Assembly (NCBI GenBank): GCA_964057225.1
Contig: OZ059894.1
Span: forward strand, 19,436,476-19,500,475
From: Auanema rhodensis
Lineage: Eukaryota; Nematoda; Chromadorea; Rhabditida; Rhabditidae
Reading direction: 5' to 3'
Length of the DNA stretch: 64,000 nt
Position numbers and translations under genes: made by a program. The notes beneath the pieces were generated by a model. It did no database searches. It saw nothing but the letters and a program-made list of their open reading frames with translations, and was not told the DNA's origin. Positions 21,391-35,073 of the stretch are shown piece by piece (position 1 is the first letter of the stretch; each line of letters opens with the position of its first letter).

Positions 21391-24300
21391 AAATCGAGGA
21401 TATAAGTGTGAACTTATATCAGTTGATATCTCGGTGCATTTTTAAGCTAGCGCAAATCTGATAACACAGATCGACGCAGCTTAAAAATCCGCATCGAATG
21501 CACTATACTACATTGAAAAACGCTTAATACAAAAATTAGTTATGATCGTTCGAAAAATGATGCATTAGTGTATGTTGAGTTTCCATGTACACTCAACATT
21601 GCTTCCAAAAACATTTTGACAAAAATTTTTTCGAAAAATTTCAAAATAATTTAGCAAAAAGTAGATGTTTTTAGATTCCATTTTTCAAGGCAAAGACGAT
21701 GGACAATGTTATTCAACGAAAAAATTAATTCTTCAGGGTGAAAATCGAGGATATAAGTGTGAACTTATATCAGTTGATATCTCGGTGCATTTTTAAGCTA
21801 GCGCAAATCTGATAACACAGATCGACGCAGCTTAAAAATCCGCATCGAATGCACTATACTACATTGAGAAACGTTTAATACAAAAATTAGTTATGATCGT
21901 TTGAAAAATGATGCATTAGTGTATGTTGAGTTTCCATGTACACTCAACATTGCTTCCAAAAACATTTTGACAAAAATTTTTTCGAGAAATTTCAAAATAA
22001 TTTAGCAAAAAGTAGATGTTTTTAGATTCCTTTTTTCAAGGCAAAGACGATGGACAATGTTATTCAACGAAAAAATTAATTCTTCAGGGTGAAAATCGAG
22101 GATATAAGTGTGAACTTATATCAGTTGATATCTCGGTGCATTTTTAAGCTAGCGCAAATCTGATAACACAGATCGACGCAGCTTAAAAATCCGCATCGAA
22201 TGCACTATACTACATTGAAAAACGCTTAATACAAAAATTAGTTATGATCGTTCGAAAAATGATGCATTAGTGTATGTTGAGTTTCCATGTACACTCAACA
22301 TTGCTTCCAAAAACATTTTGACAAAAATTTTTTCGAAAAATTTCAAAATAATTTAGCAAAAAGTAGATGTTTTTAGATTCCAATTTTCAAGGCAAAGACG
22401 ATGGACAATGTTATTCAACGAAAAAATTAATTCTTCAGGGTGAAAATCGAGGATATAAGTGTGAACTTATATCAGTTGATATCTCGGTGCATTTTTAAGC
22501 TAGCGCAAATCTGATAACACAGATCGACGCAGCTTAAAAATCCGCATCGAATGCACTATACTACATTGAGAAACGCTTAATACAAAAATTAGTTATGATC
22601 GTTTGAAAAATGATGCATTAGTGTATGTTGAGTTTCCATGTACACTCAACATTGCTTCCAAAAACATTTTGACAAAAATTTTTTCGAGAAATTTCAAAAT
22701 AATTTAGCAAAAAGTAGATGTTTTTAGATTCCTTTTTTCAAGGCAAAGACGATGGACAATGTTATTCAACGAAAAAATTAATTCTTCAGGGTGAAAATCG
22801 AGGATATAAGTGTGAACTTATATCAGTTGATATCTCGGTGCATTTTTAAGCTAGCGCAAATCTGATAACACAGATCGACGCAGCTTAAAAATCCGCATCG
22901 AATGCACTATACTACATTGAGAAACGCTTAATACAAAAATTAGTTATGATCGTTTGAAAAATGATGCATTAGTGTATGTTGAGTTTCCATGTACACTCAA
23001 CATTGCTTCCAAAAACATTTTGACAAAAATTTTTTCGAAAAATTTCAGAATAATTTAGCAAAAAGTAGATGTTTTTAGATTCCATTTTTCAAGGCAAAGA
23101 CGATGGACAATGTTATTCAACGAAAAAATTAATTCTTCAGGGTGAAAATCGAGGATATAAGTGTGAACTTATATCAGTTGATATCTCGGTGCATTTTTAA
23201 GCTAGCGCAAATCTGATAACACAGATCGACGCAGCTTAAAAATCCGCATCGAATGCACTATACTACATTGAGAAACGCTTAATACAAAAATTAGTTATGA
23301 TCGTTTGAAAAATGATGCATTAGTGTATGTTGAGTTTCCATGTACACTCAACATTGCTTCCAAAAACATTTTGACAAAAATTTTTTCGAGAAATTTCAAA
23401 ATAATTTAGCAAAAAGTAGATGTTTTTAGATTCCTTTTTTCAAGGCAAAGACGATGGACAATGTTATTCAACGAAAAAATTAATTCTTCAGGGTGAAAAT
23501 CGAGGATATAAGTGTGAACTTATATCAGTTGATATCTCGGTGCATTTTTAAGCTAGCGCAAATCTGATAACACAGATCGACGCAGCTTAAAAATCCGCAT
23601 CGAATGCACTATACTACATTGAGAAACGCTTAATACAAAAATTAGTTATGATCGTTTGAAAAATGATGCATTAGTGTATGTTGAGTTTCCATGTACACTC
23701 AACATTGCTTCCAAAAACATTTTGACAAAAATTTTTTCGAAAAATTTCAGAATAATTTAGCAAAAAGTAGATGTTTTTAGATTCCATTTTTCAAGGCAAA
23801 GACGATGGACAATGTTATTCAACGAAAAAATTAATTCTTCAGGGTGAAAATCGAGGATATAAGTGTGAACTTATATCAGTTGATATCTCGGTGCATTTTT
23901 AAGCTAGCGCAAATCTGATAACACAGATCGACGCAGTTTAAAATCCGCATCGAATGCACTATACTCATTGAAAAACGCTTAATAGAAAAATTAGTTATGA
24001 TCGTTCGAAAAATGATGCATTAGTGTATGTTGAGTTTCCATGTACACTCAACATTGCTTCCAAAAACATTTTGACAAAAATTTTTTCGAAAAATTTCAAA
24101 ATAATTTAGCAAAAAGTAGATGTTTTTAGATTCCATTTTTCAAGGCAAAGACGATGGACAATGTTATTCAACGAAAAAATTAATTCTTCAGGGTGAAAAT
24201 CGAGGATATAAGTGTGAACTTATATCAGTTGATATCTCGGTGCATTTTTAAGCTAGCGCAAATCTGATAACACAGATCGACGCAGCTTAAAAATCCGCAT

Positions 24301-24547
24301 CGAATGCACTATACTACATTGAGAAACGCTTAATACAAAAATTAGTTATGATCGTTTGAAAAATGATGCATTAGTGTATGTTGAGTTTCCATGTACACTC
24401 AACATTGCTTCCAAAAACATTTTGACAAAAATTTTTTCGAGAAATTTCAAAATAATTTAGCAAAAAGTAGATGTTTTTAGATTTCTTTTTTCAAGGCAAA
24501 GACGATGGACAATGTTATTCAACGAAAAAATTAATTCTTCAGGGTGA
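21391..24547 (+). repeat. Block II tail (M62-M70): two-monomer alternation
   Basis: D monomers with cgagaaatttc (M63, M65, M67) alternate with non-D monomers (M62 and M64 with C at p161 and caaaata; M66 and M68 of type A), giving a loose 702-bp period. M69 is a 349-bp short copy and M70 is the last D monomer of the block. Private changes include aacgtttaat in M63, ccaattttc in M64 and gatttctttt in M70. Confidence 0.85.
23848..24196 (+). repeat. M69: 349-bp monomer with two one-base losses
   Basis: It reads gcagtttaaaatcc (p90 C to T and one A lost from the 10-bp arm of the compound dyad) and actcattg, plus a private aatagaaaa. The same pair of losses defines the Y monomers at 26303, 30864 and 37882, so M69 is probably their relative. 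Confidence 0.9.
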
Positions 24548-25951
24548 AAATCGAGGATATAAGTGTGAACTTATATCAGTTGATATCTCGGTGCATTTTT
24601 AAGCTAGCGCAAATCTGATAACACAGATCGACGCAGCTTAAAAATCCGCATCGAATGCAATATACTACATTGAGAAACGCTTAATACAAAAATTAGTTAT
24701 GATCGTTTGAAAAATGATGCATTAGTGTATGTTGAGTTTCCATGTACACTCAACATTGCTTCCAAAAACATTTTGACAAAAATTTTTTCGAAAAATTTCA
24801 AAATAATTTAGCAAAAAGTAGATGTTTTTAGATTCCATTTTTCAAGGCAAAGACGATGGACAATGTTATTCAACGAAAAAATTAATTCTTCAGGGTGAAA
24901 ATCGAGGATATAAGTGTGAACTTATATCAGTTGATATCTCGGTGCATTTTTAAACTAGCGCAAATCTGATAACACAGATCGACGCAGCTTAAAAATCCGC
25001 ATCGAATGCACTATACTACATTGAGAAACGCTAAATACAAAAATTAGTTATGATCGTTTGAAAAATGATGCATTAGTGTATGTTGAGTTTCCATGTACAC
25101 TCAACATTGCTTCCAAAAACATTTTGACAAAAATTTTTTCGAAAAATTTCAGAATAATTTAGCAAAAAGTAGATGTTTTTAGATTCCATTTTTCAAGGCA
25201 AAGACGATGGACAATGTTATTCAACGAAAAAATTAATTCTTCAGGGTGAAAATCGAGGATATAAGTGTGAACTTATATCAGTTGATATCTCGGTGCATTT
25301 TTAAGCTAGCGCAAATCTGATAACACAGATCGACGCAGCTTAAAAATCCGCATCGAATGCACTATACTACATTGAGAAACGCTTAATACAAAAATTAGTT
25401 ATGATCGTTTGAAAAATGATGCATTAGTGTATGTTGAGTTTCCATGTACACTCAACATTGCTTCCAAAAACATTTTGACAAAAATTTTTTCGAAAAATTT
25501 CAAAATAATTTAGCAAAAAGTAGATGTTTTTAGATTCCTTTTTTCAAGGCAAAGACGATGGACAATGTTATTCAACGAAAAAATCAATTCTTCAGGGTGA
25601 AAATCGAGGATATAAGTGTGAACTTATATCAGTTGATATCTCGGTGCATTTTTAAACTAGCGCAAATCTGATAACACAGATCGACGCAGCTTAAAAATCC
25701 GCATCGAATGCACTATACTACATTGAGAAACGCTTAATACAAAAATTAGTTATGATCGTTTGAAAAATGATGCATTAGTGTATGTTGAGTTTCCATGTAC
25801 ACTCAACATTGCTTCCAAAAACATTTTGACAAAAATTTTTTCGAAAAATTTCAGAATAATTTAGCAAAAAGTAGATGTTTTTAGATTCCATTTTTCAAGG
25901 CAAAGACGATGGACAATGTTATTCAACGAAAAAATTAATTCTTCAGGGTGA
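24548..25951 (+). repeat. Block III entry (M71-M74)
   Basis: The p56 A allele (taaactagcg) first appears here, in M72 and M74, alternating with taagct monomers. M73 combines gacaatg with tcaatt, a mix not seen in block I. Private changes: gcaatatac (M71) and cgctaaat (M72). Confidence 0.85.
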
Positions 25952-26302
25952 AAATCGAGGATATAAGTGTGAACTTATATCAGTTGATATCTCGGTGCAT
26001 TTTTAAGCTAGCGCAAATCTGATAACACAGATCGACGCAGCTTAAAAGTCCGCATCGAATGCACTTTACTACATTGAGAAACGCTTAATACAAAAATTAG
26101 TTATGATCGTTTGAAAAATGATGCATTAGTGTATGTTGAGTTTCCATGTACACTCAACATTGCTACCAAAAACATTTTGACAAAAATTTTTTCGAAAAAT
26201 TTCAGAATAATTTAGCAAAAAGTAGATGTTTTTAGATTCCATTTTTCAAGGCAAAGACGATGGACAATGTTATTCAACGAAAAAATTAATTCTTCAGGGT
26301 GA

Positions 26303-26651
26303 AAATCGGGGATATAAGTGTGAACTTATATCAGTTGATATCTCGGTGCATTTTTAAGCTAGCGCAAATCTGATAACACAGATCGACGCAGTTTAAAATC
26401 CGCATCGAATGCACTATACTCATTGAAAAACGCTTAATACAAAAATTAGTTATGATCGTTCGAAAAATGATGCATTAGTGTATGTTGAGTTTCCATGTAC
26501 ACTCAACATTGCTTCCAAAAACATTTTGACAAAAATTTTTTCGAAAAATTTCAGAATAATTTAGCAAAAAGTAGATGTTTTTAGATTCCTTTTTTCAAGG
26601 CAAAAACGATGGTCAATGTTATTCAACGAAAAAATCAATTCTTCAGGGTGA
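26303..26651 (+). repeat. Y monomer copy 1 (M76, 349 bp)
   Basis: It has gcagtttaaaatcc and actcattg, each one base short, with C at p161 and the gtcaatg/tcaatt right end. A private aatcggggat changes its first bases. Confidence 0.92.
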
Positions 26652-27002
26652 AAATCGAGGATATAAGTGTGAACTTATATCAGTTGATATCTCGGTGCAT
26701 TTTTAAACTAGCGCAAATCTGATAACACAGATCGACGCAGCTTACAAATCCGCATCGAATGCACTATACTACATTGAGAATCGCTTAATACAAAAATTAG
26801 TTATGATCGTTTGAAAAATGATGCATTAGTGCATGTTGAGTTTCCATGTACACTCAACATTGCTTCCAAAAACATTTTGACAAAAATTTTTTCGAAAAAT
26901 TTCAGAATAATTTAGCAAAAAGTAGATGTTTTTAGATTCCATTTTTCAAGGCAAAGACGATGGACAATGTTATTCAACGAAAAAATTAATTCTTCAGGGT
27001 GA

Positions 27003-28055
27003 AAATCGAGGATATAAGTGTGAACTTATATCAGTTGATATCTCGGTGCATTTTTAAGCTAGCGCAAATCTGATAACACAGATCGACGCAGCTTAAAAAT
27101 CCGCATCGAATGCACTATACTACATTGAGAAACGCTTAATACAAAAATTAGTTATGATCGTTTGAAAAATGATGCATTAGTGTATGTTGAGTTTCCATGT
27201 ACACTCAACATTGCTTCCAAAAACATTTTGACAAAAATTTTTTCGAAAAATTTCAAAATAATTTAGCAAAAAGTAGATGTTTTTAGATTCCTTTTTCCAA
27301 GGCAAAGACGATGGACAATGTTATTCAACGAAAAAATTAATTCTTCAGGGTGAAAATCGAGGATATAAGTGTGAACTTATATCAGTTGATATCTCGGTGC
27401 ATTTTTAAGCTAGCGCAAATCTGCTAACACAGATCGACGCAGCTTAAAAATCCGCATCGAATGCACTATACTACATTGAGAAACGCTTAATACAAAAATT
27501 AGTTATGATCGTTTGAAAAATGATGCATTAGTGTATGTTGAGTTTTCATGTACACTCAACATTGCTTCCAAAAACATTTTGACAAAAATTTTTTCGAAAA
27601 ATTTCAGAATAATTTAGCAAAAAGTAGATGTTTTTAGATTCCTTTTTTCAAGGCAAAAACGATGGTCAATGTTATTCAACGAAAAAATCAATTCTTCAGG
27701 GTGAAAATCGAGGATATAAGTGTGAACTTATATCAGTTGATATCTCGGTGCATTTTTAAACTAGCGCAAATCTGATAACACAGATCGACGCAGCTTAAAA
27801 ATCCGCATCGAATGCACTATACTACATTGAGAAACGCTTAATACAAAAATTAGTTATGATCGTTTGAAAAATGATGCATTAGTGCATGTTGAGTTTCCAT
27901 GTACACTCAACATTGCTTCCAAAAACATTTTGACAAAAATTTTTTCGAAAAATTTCAGAATAATTTAGCAAAAAGTAGATGTTTTTAGATTCCATTTTTC
28001 AAGGCAAAGACGATGGACAATGTTATTCAACGAAAAAATTAATTCTTCAGGGTGA
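27003..28055 (+). repeat. Three-monomer unit W-V-Z', copy 1 (1,053 bp)
   Basis: M78-M80. The ctgctaac marker of V is at 27421; the next is at 28474, exactly 1,053 bp on. Confidence 0.92.
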
Positions 28056-29108
28056 AAATCGAGGATATAAGTGTGAACTTATATCAGTTGATATCTCGGT
28101 GCATTTTTAAGCTAGCGCAAATCTGATAACACAGATCGACGCAGCTTAAAAATCCGCATCGAATGCACTATACTACATTGAGAAACGCTTAATACAAAAA
28201 TTAGTTATGATCGTTTGAAAAATGATGCATTAGTGTATGTTGAGTTTCCATGTACACTCAACATTGCTTCCAAAAACATTTTGACAAAAATTTTTTCGAA
28301 AAATTTCAAAATAATTTAGCAAAAAGTAGATGTTTTTAGATTCCTTTTTCCAAGGCAAAGACGATGGACAATGTTATTCAACGAAAAAATTAATTCTTCA
28401 GGGTGAAAATCGAGGATATAAGTGTGAACTTATATCAGTTGATATCTCGGTGCATTTTTAAGCTAGCGCAAATCTGCTAACACAGATCGACGCAGCTTAA
28501 AAATCCGCATCGAATGCACTATACTACATTGAGAAACGCTTAATACAAAAATTAGTTATGATCGTTTGAAAAATGATGCATTAGTGTATGTTGAGTTTTC
28601 ATGTACACTCAACATTGCTTCCAAAAACATTTTGACAAAAATTTTTTCGAAAAATTTCAGAATAATTTAGCAAAAAGTAGATGTTTTTAGATTCCTTTTT
28701 TCAAGGCAAAAACGATGGTCAATGTTATTCAACGAAAAAATCAATTCTTCAGGGTGAAAATCGAGGATATAAGTGTGAACTTATATCAGTTGATATCTCG
28801 GTGCATTTTTAAACTAGCGCAAATCTGATAACACAGATCGACGCAGCTTAAAAATCCGCATCGAATGCACTATACTACATTGAGAAACGCTTAATACAAA
28901 AATTAGTTATGATCGTTTGAAAAATGATGCATTAGTGCATGTTGAGTTTCCATGTACACTCAACATTGCTTCCAAAAACATTTTGACAAAAATTTTTTCG
29001 AAAAATTTCAGAATAATTTAGCAAAAAGTAGATGTTTTTAGATTCCATTTTTCAAGGCAAAGACGATGGACAATGTTATTCAACGAAAAAATTAATTCTT
29101 CAGGGTGA
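28056..29108 (+). repeat. Three-monomer unit W-V-Z', copy 2
   Basis: M81-M83; V marker at 28474. It still has tttttccaagg in W, as in copy 1. I see no other difference from copy 1. Confidence 0.92.
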
Positions 29109-30161
29109 AAATCGAGGATATAAGTGTGAACTTATATCAGTTGATATCTCGGTGCATTTTTAAGCTAGCGCAAATCTGATAACACAGATCGACGCAGCTT
29201 AAAAATCCGCATCGAATGCACTATACTACATTGAGAAACGCTTAATACAAAAATTAGTTATGATCGTTTGAAAAATGATGCATTAGTGTATGTTGAGTTT
29301 CCATGTACACTCAACATTGCTTCCAAAAACATTTTGACAAAAATTTTTTCGAAAAATTTCAAAATAATTTAGCAAAAAGTAGATGTTTTTAGATTCCTTT
29401 TTTCAAGGCAAAGACGATGGACAATGTTATTCAACGAAAAAATTAATTCTTCAGGGTGAAAATCGAGGATATAAGTGTGAACTTATATCAGTTGATATCT
29501 CGGTGCATTTTTAAGCTAGCGCAAATCTGCTAACACAGATCGACGCAGCTTAAAAATCCGCATCGAATGCACTATACTACATTGAGAAACGCTTAATACA
29601 AAAATTAGTTATGATCGTTTGAAAAATGATGCATTAGTGTATGTTGAGTTTTCATGTACACTCAACATTGCTTCCAAAAACATTTTGACAAAAATTTTTT
29701 CGAAAAATTTCAGAATAATTTAGCAAAAAGTAGATGTTTTTAGATTCCTTTTTTCAAGGCAAAAACGATGGTCAATGTTATTCAACGAAAAAATCAATTC
29801 TTCAGGGTGAAAATCGAGGATATAAGTGTGAACTTATATCAGTTGATATCTCGGTGCATTTTTAAACTAGCGCAAATCTGATAACACAGATCGACGCAGC
29901 TTAAAAATCCGCATCGAATGCACTATACTACATTGAGAAACGCTTAATACAAAAATTAGTTATGATCGTTTGAAAAATGATGCATTAGTGCATGTTGAGT
30001 TTCCATGTACACTCAACATTGCTTCCAAAAACATTTTGACAAAAATTTTTTCGAAAAATTTCAGAATAATTTAGCAAAAAGTAGATGTTTTTAGATTCCA
30101 TTTTTCAAGGCAAAGACGATGGACAATGTTATTCAACGAAAAAATTAATTCTTCAGGGTGA
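29109..30161 (+). repeat. Three-monomer unit W'-V-Z', copy 3
   Basis: M84-M86; V marker at 29527. The first monomer has ttttttcaagg rather than tttttccaagg, the only change I noticed against copies 1 and 2. Confidence 0.9.
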
Positions 30162-30863
30162 AAATCGAGGATATAAGTATGAACTTATATCAGTTGATAT
30201 CTCGGTGCATTTTTAAGCTAGCGCAAATCTGATAACACAGATCGACGCAGCTTAAAAATCCGCATCGAATGCACTATACTACATTGAGAAACGCTTAATA
30301 CAAAAATTAGTTATGATCGTTTGAAAAATGATGCATTAGTGTATGTTGAGTTTCCATGTACACTCAACATTGCTTCCAAAAACATTTTGACAAAAATTTT
30401 TTCGAAAAATTTCAGAATAATTTAGCAAAAAGTAGATGTTTTTAGATTCCTTTTTTCAAGGCAAAGACGATGGACAATGTTATTCAACGAAAAAATTAAT
30501 TCTTCAGGGTGAAAATCGAGGATATAAGTGTGAACTTATATCAGTTGATATCTCGGTGCATTTTTAAGCTAGCGCAAATCTGATAACACAGATCGACGCA
30601 GCTTAAAAGTCCGCATCGAATGCACTTTACTACATTGAGAAACGCTTAATACAAAAATTAGTTATGATCGTTTGAAAAATGATGCATTAGTGTATGTTGA
30701 GTTTCCATGTACACTCAACATTGCTTCCAAAAACATTTTGACAAAAATTTTTTCGAAAAATTTCAGAATAATTTAGCAAAAAGTAGATGTTTTTAGATTC
30801 CATTTTTCAAGGCAAAGACGATGGACAATGTTATTCAACGAAAAAATTAATTCTTCAGGGTGA

Positions 30864-31212
30864 AAATCGAGGATATAAGTGTGAACTTATATCAGTTGAT
30901 ATCTCGGTGCATTTTTAAGCTAGCGCAAATCTGATAACACAGATCGACGCAGTTTAAAATCCGCATCGAATGCACTATACTCATTGAAAAACGCTTAATA
31001 CAAAAATTAGTTATGATCGTTCGAAAAATGATGCATTAGTGTATGTTGAGTTTCCATGTACACTCAACATTGCTTCCAAAAACATTTTGACAAAAATTTT
31101 TTCGAAAAATTTCAGAATAATTTAGCAAAAAGTAGATGTTTTTAGATTCCTTTTTTCAAGGCAAAAACGATGGTCAATGTTATTCAACGAAAAAATCAAT
31201 TCTTCAGGGTGA
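30864..31212 (+). repeat. Y monomer copy 2 (M89, 349 bp)
   Basis: The same two one-base losses as M76, without M76's aatcgggg change. Confidence 0.92.
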
Positions 31213-31563
31213 AAATCGAGGATATAAGTGTGAACTTATATCAGTTGATATCTCGGTGCATTTTTAAACTAGCGCAAATCTGATAACACAGATCGACGCA
31301 GCTTAAAAATCCGCATCGAATGCACTATACTACATTGAGAATCGCTTAATACAAAAATTAGTTATGATCGTTTGAAAAATGATGCATTAGTGCATGTTGA
31401 GTTTCCATGTACACTCAACATTGCTTCCAAAAACATTTTGACAAAAATTTTTTCGAAAAATTTCAGAATAATTTAGCAAAAAGTAGATGTTTTTAGATTC
31501 CATTTTTCAAGGCAAAGACGATGGACAATGTTATTCAACGAAAAAATTAATTCTTCAGGGTGA

Positions 31564-31914
31564 AAATCGAGGATATAAGTGTGAACTTATATCAGTTGAT
31601 ATCTCGGTGCATTTTTAAGCTAGCGCAAATCTGATAACACAGATCGACGCAGCTTAAAAATCCGCATCGAATGCACTATACTACATTGAGAATCGCTTAA
31701 TACAAAAATTAGTTATGATCGTTTGAAAAATGATGCATTAGTGCATGTTGAGTTTCCATGTACACTCAACATTGCTTCCAAAAACATTTTGACAAAAATT
31801 TTTTCGAAAAATTTCAGAATAATTTAGCAAAAAGTAGATGTTTTTAGATTCCATTTTTCAAGGCAAAGACGATGGACAATGTTATTCAACGAAAAAATTA
31901 ATTCTTCAGGGTGA
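31564..31914 (+). repeat. M91 (Z2): apparent mosaic monomer
   Basis: Left part as in W (taagctagcg, p56 G); the rest as in Z (p130 T in gagaatcgc, p181 C in gtgcatg, ccatttttcaagg). Because it directly follows a true Z (M90), an unequal exchange or short conversion tract between p56 and p130 explains it simply. Confidence 0.75.
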
Positions 31915-34371
31915 AAATCGAGGATATAAGTGTGAACTTATATCAGTTGATATCTCGGTGCATTTTTAAGCTAGCGCAAATCTGATAACACAGATCGACG
32001 CAGCTTAAAAATCCGCATCGAATGCACTATACTACATTGAGAAACGCTTAATACAAAAATTAGTTATGATCGTTTGAAAAATGATGCATTAGTGTATGTT
32101 GAGTTTCCATGTACACTCAACATTGCTTCCAAAAACATTTTGACAAAAATTTTTTCGAAAAATTTCAAAATAATTTAGCAAAAAGTAGATGTTTTTAGAT
32201 TCCTTTTTCCAAGGCAAAGACGATGGACAATGTTATTCAACGAAAAAATTAATTCTTCAGGGTGAAAATCGAGGATATAAGTGTGAACTTATATCAGTTG
32301 ATATCTCGGTGCATTTTTAAGCTAGCGCAAATCTGCTAACACAGATCGACGCAGCTTAAAAATCCGCATCGAATGCACTATACTACATTGAGAAACGCTT
32401 AATACAAAAATTAGTTATGATCGTTTGAAAAATGATGCATTAGTGTATGTTGAGTTTTCATGTACACTCAACATTGCTTCCAAAAACATTTTGACAAAAA
32501 TTTTTTCGAAAAATTTCAGAATAATTTAGCAAAAAGTAGATGTTTTTAGATTCCTTTTTTCAAGGCAAAAACGATGGTCAATGTTATTAAACGAAAAAAT
32601 CAATTCTTCAGGGTGAAAATCGAGGATATAAGTGTGAACTTATATCAGTTGATATCTCGGTGCATTTTTAAACTAGCGCAAATCTGATAACACAGATCGA
32701 CGCAGCTTAAAAATCCGCATCGAATGCACTATACTACATTGAGAAACGCTTAATACAAAAATTAGTTATGATCGTTTGAAAAATGATGCATTAGTGCATG
32801 TTGAGTTTCCATGTACACTCAACATTGCTTCCAAAAACATTTTGACAAAAATTTTTTCGAAAAATTTCAGAATAATTTAGCAAAAAGTAGATGTTTTTAG
32901 ATTCCATTTTTCAAGGCAAAGACGATGGACAATGTTATTCAACGAAAAAATTAATTCTTCAGGGTGAAAATCGAGGATATAAGTGTGAACTTATATCAGT
33001 TGATATCTCGGTGCATTTTTAAGCTAGCGCAAATCTGATAACACAGATCGACGCAGCTTAAAAATCCGCATCGAATGCACTATACTACATTGAGAAACGC
33101 TTAATACAAAAATTAGTTATGATCGTTTGAAAAATGATGCATTAGTGTATGTTGAGTTTCCATGTACACTCAACATTGCTTCCAAAAACATTTTGACAAA
33201 AATTTTTTCGAAAAATTTCAAAATAATTTAGCAAAAAGTAGATGTTTTTAGATTCCTTTTTTCAAGGCAAAGACGATGGACAATGTTATTCAACGAAAAA
33301 ATTAATTCTTCAGGGTGAAAATCGAGGATATAAGTGTGAACTTATATCAGTTGATATCTCGGTGCATTTTTAAGCTAGCGCAAATCTGCTAACACAGATC
33401 GACGCAGCTTAAAAATCCGCATCGAATGCACTATACTACATTGAGAAACGCTTAATACAAAAATTAGTTATGATCGTTTGAAAAATGATGCATTAGTGTA
33501 TGTTGAGTTTTCATGTACACTCAACATTGCTTCCAAAAACATTTTGACAAAAATTTTTTCGAAAAATTTCAGAATAATTTAGCAAAAAGTAGATGTTTTT
33601 AGATTCCTTTTTTCAAGGCAAAAACGATGGTCAATGTTATTCAACGAAAAAATCAATTCTTCAGGGTGAAAATCGAGGATATAAGTGTGAACTTATATCA
33701 GTTGATATCTCGGTGCATTTTTAAACTAGCGCAAATCTGATAACACAGATCGACGCAGCTTAAAAATCCGCATCGAATGCACTATACTACATTGAGAAAC
33801 GCTTAATACAAAAATTAGTTATGATCGTTTGAAAAATGATGCATTAGTGCATGTTGAGTTTCCATGTACACTCAACATTGCTTCCAAAAACATTTTGACA
33901 AAAATTTTTTCGAAAAATTTCAGAATAATTTAGCAAAAAGTAGATGTTTTTAGATTCCAATTTTCAAGGCAAAGACGATGGACAATGTTATTCAACGAAA
34001 AAATTAATTCTTCAGGGTGAAAATCGAGGATATAAGTATGAACTTATATCAGTTGATATCTCGGTGCATTTTTAAGCTAGCGCAAATCTGATAACACAGA
34101 TCGACGCAGCTTAAAAATCCGCATCGAATGCACTATACTACATTGAGAAACGCTTAATACAAAAATTAGTTATGATCGTTTGAAAAATGATGCATTAGTG
34201 TATGTTGAGTTTCCATGTACACTCAACATTGCTTCCAAAAACATTTTGACAAAAATTTTTTCGAAAAATTTCAAAATAATTTAGCAAAAAGTAGATGTTT
34301 TTAGATTCCTTTTTTCAAGGCAAAGACGATGGACAATGTTATTCAACGAAAAAATTAATTCTTCAGGGTGA

Positions 34372-35073
34372 AAATCGAGGATATAAGTGTGAACTTATAT
34401 CAGTTGATATCTCGGTGCATTTTTAAGCTAGCGCAAATCTGCTAACACAGATCGACGCAGCTTAAAAATCCGCATCGAATGCACTATACTACATTGAGAA
34501 ACGCTTAATACAAAAATTAGTTATGATCGTTTGAAAAATGATGCATTAGTGTATGTTGAGTTTTCATGTACACTCAACATTGCTTCCAAAAACATTTTGA
34601 CAAAAATTTTTTCGAAAAATTTCAGAATAATTTAGCAAAAAGTAGATGTTTTTAGATTCCTTTTTTCAAGGCAAAAACGATGGTCAATGTTATTCAACGA
34701 AAAAATCAATTCTTCAGGGTGAAAATCGAGGATATAAGTGTGAACTTATATCAGTTGATATCTCGGTGCATTTTTAAACTAGCGCAAATCTGATAACACA
34801 GATCGACGCAGCTTAAAAATCCGCATCGAATGCACTATACTATATTGAGAAACGCTTAATACAAAAATTAGTTATGATCGTTTGAAAAATGATGCATTAG
34901 TGTATGTTGAGTTTCCATGTACACTCAACATTGCTTCCAAAAACATTTTGACAAAAATTTTTTCGAAAAATTTCAGAATAATTTAGCAAAAAGTAGATGT
35001 TTTTAGATTCCTTTTTTCAAGGCAAAGACGATGGTCAATGTTATTCAACGAAAAAATTAATTCTTCAGGGTGA
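34372..35073 (+). repeat. V monomer M99 plus M100 after large unit 2
   Basis: M99 is a typical V (marker at 34439, again 1,053 bp after the previous V), so the trimer rhythm W''-V runs past the end of unit 2. M100 has taaactagcg but gtgtatg, actatattgag and gtcaatg, unlike any Z'. Confidence 0.82.

Larger units (their letters stand above)
25952..30512 (+). repeat. Large nested higher-order unit 1 (M75-M87, 13 monomers, 4,561 bp)
   Basis: The order is X Y Z W V Z' W V Z' W' V Z' W''. X (M75) has aaaagtcc and gcactttac; Y (M76) is the 349-bp gtttaaaatcc/actcattg copy; Z has taaactagcg, gagaatcgc and gtgcatg; W has tttttccaagg; V has ctgctaac, gagttttcatg, caaaaacg and gtcaatg; Z' is Z with gagaaacgc; W' and W'' have ttttttcaagg, and W'' also has gtatgaac in the loop of hairpin 1. 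The next X starts 4,561 bp downstream, which is 13 monomers minus the two bases lost in Y. Confidence 0.9.
30513..34371 (+). repeat. Large nested higher-order unit 2 (M88-M98, 11 monomers, 3,859 bp)
   Basis: The order is X Y Z Z2 W V Z' W' V Z' W''. Compared with unit 1 it has one fewer W-V-Z' trimer and one extra monomer, Z2 (M91), which combines taagctagcg with gagaatcgc and gtgcatg. V markers are at 32333 and 33386. The gtatgaac marker of W'' at 34036 lies 3,859 bp after that of unit 1 (11 monomers minus the two bases lost in Y). A private ttattaaacg sits in M93. Confidence 0.88.
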
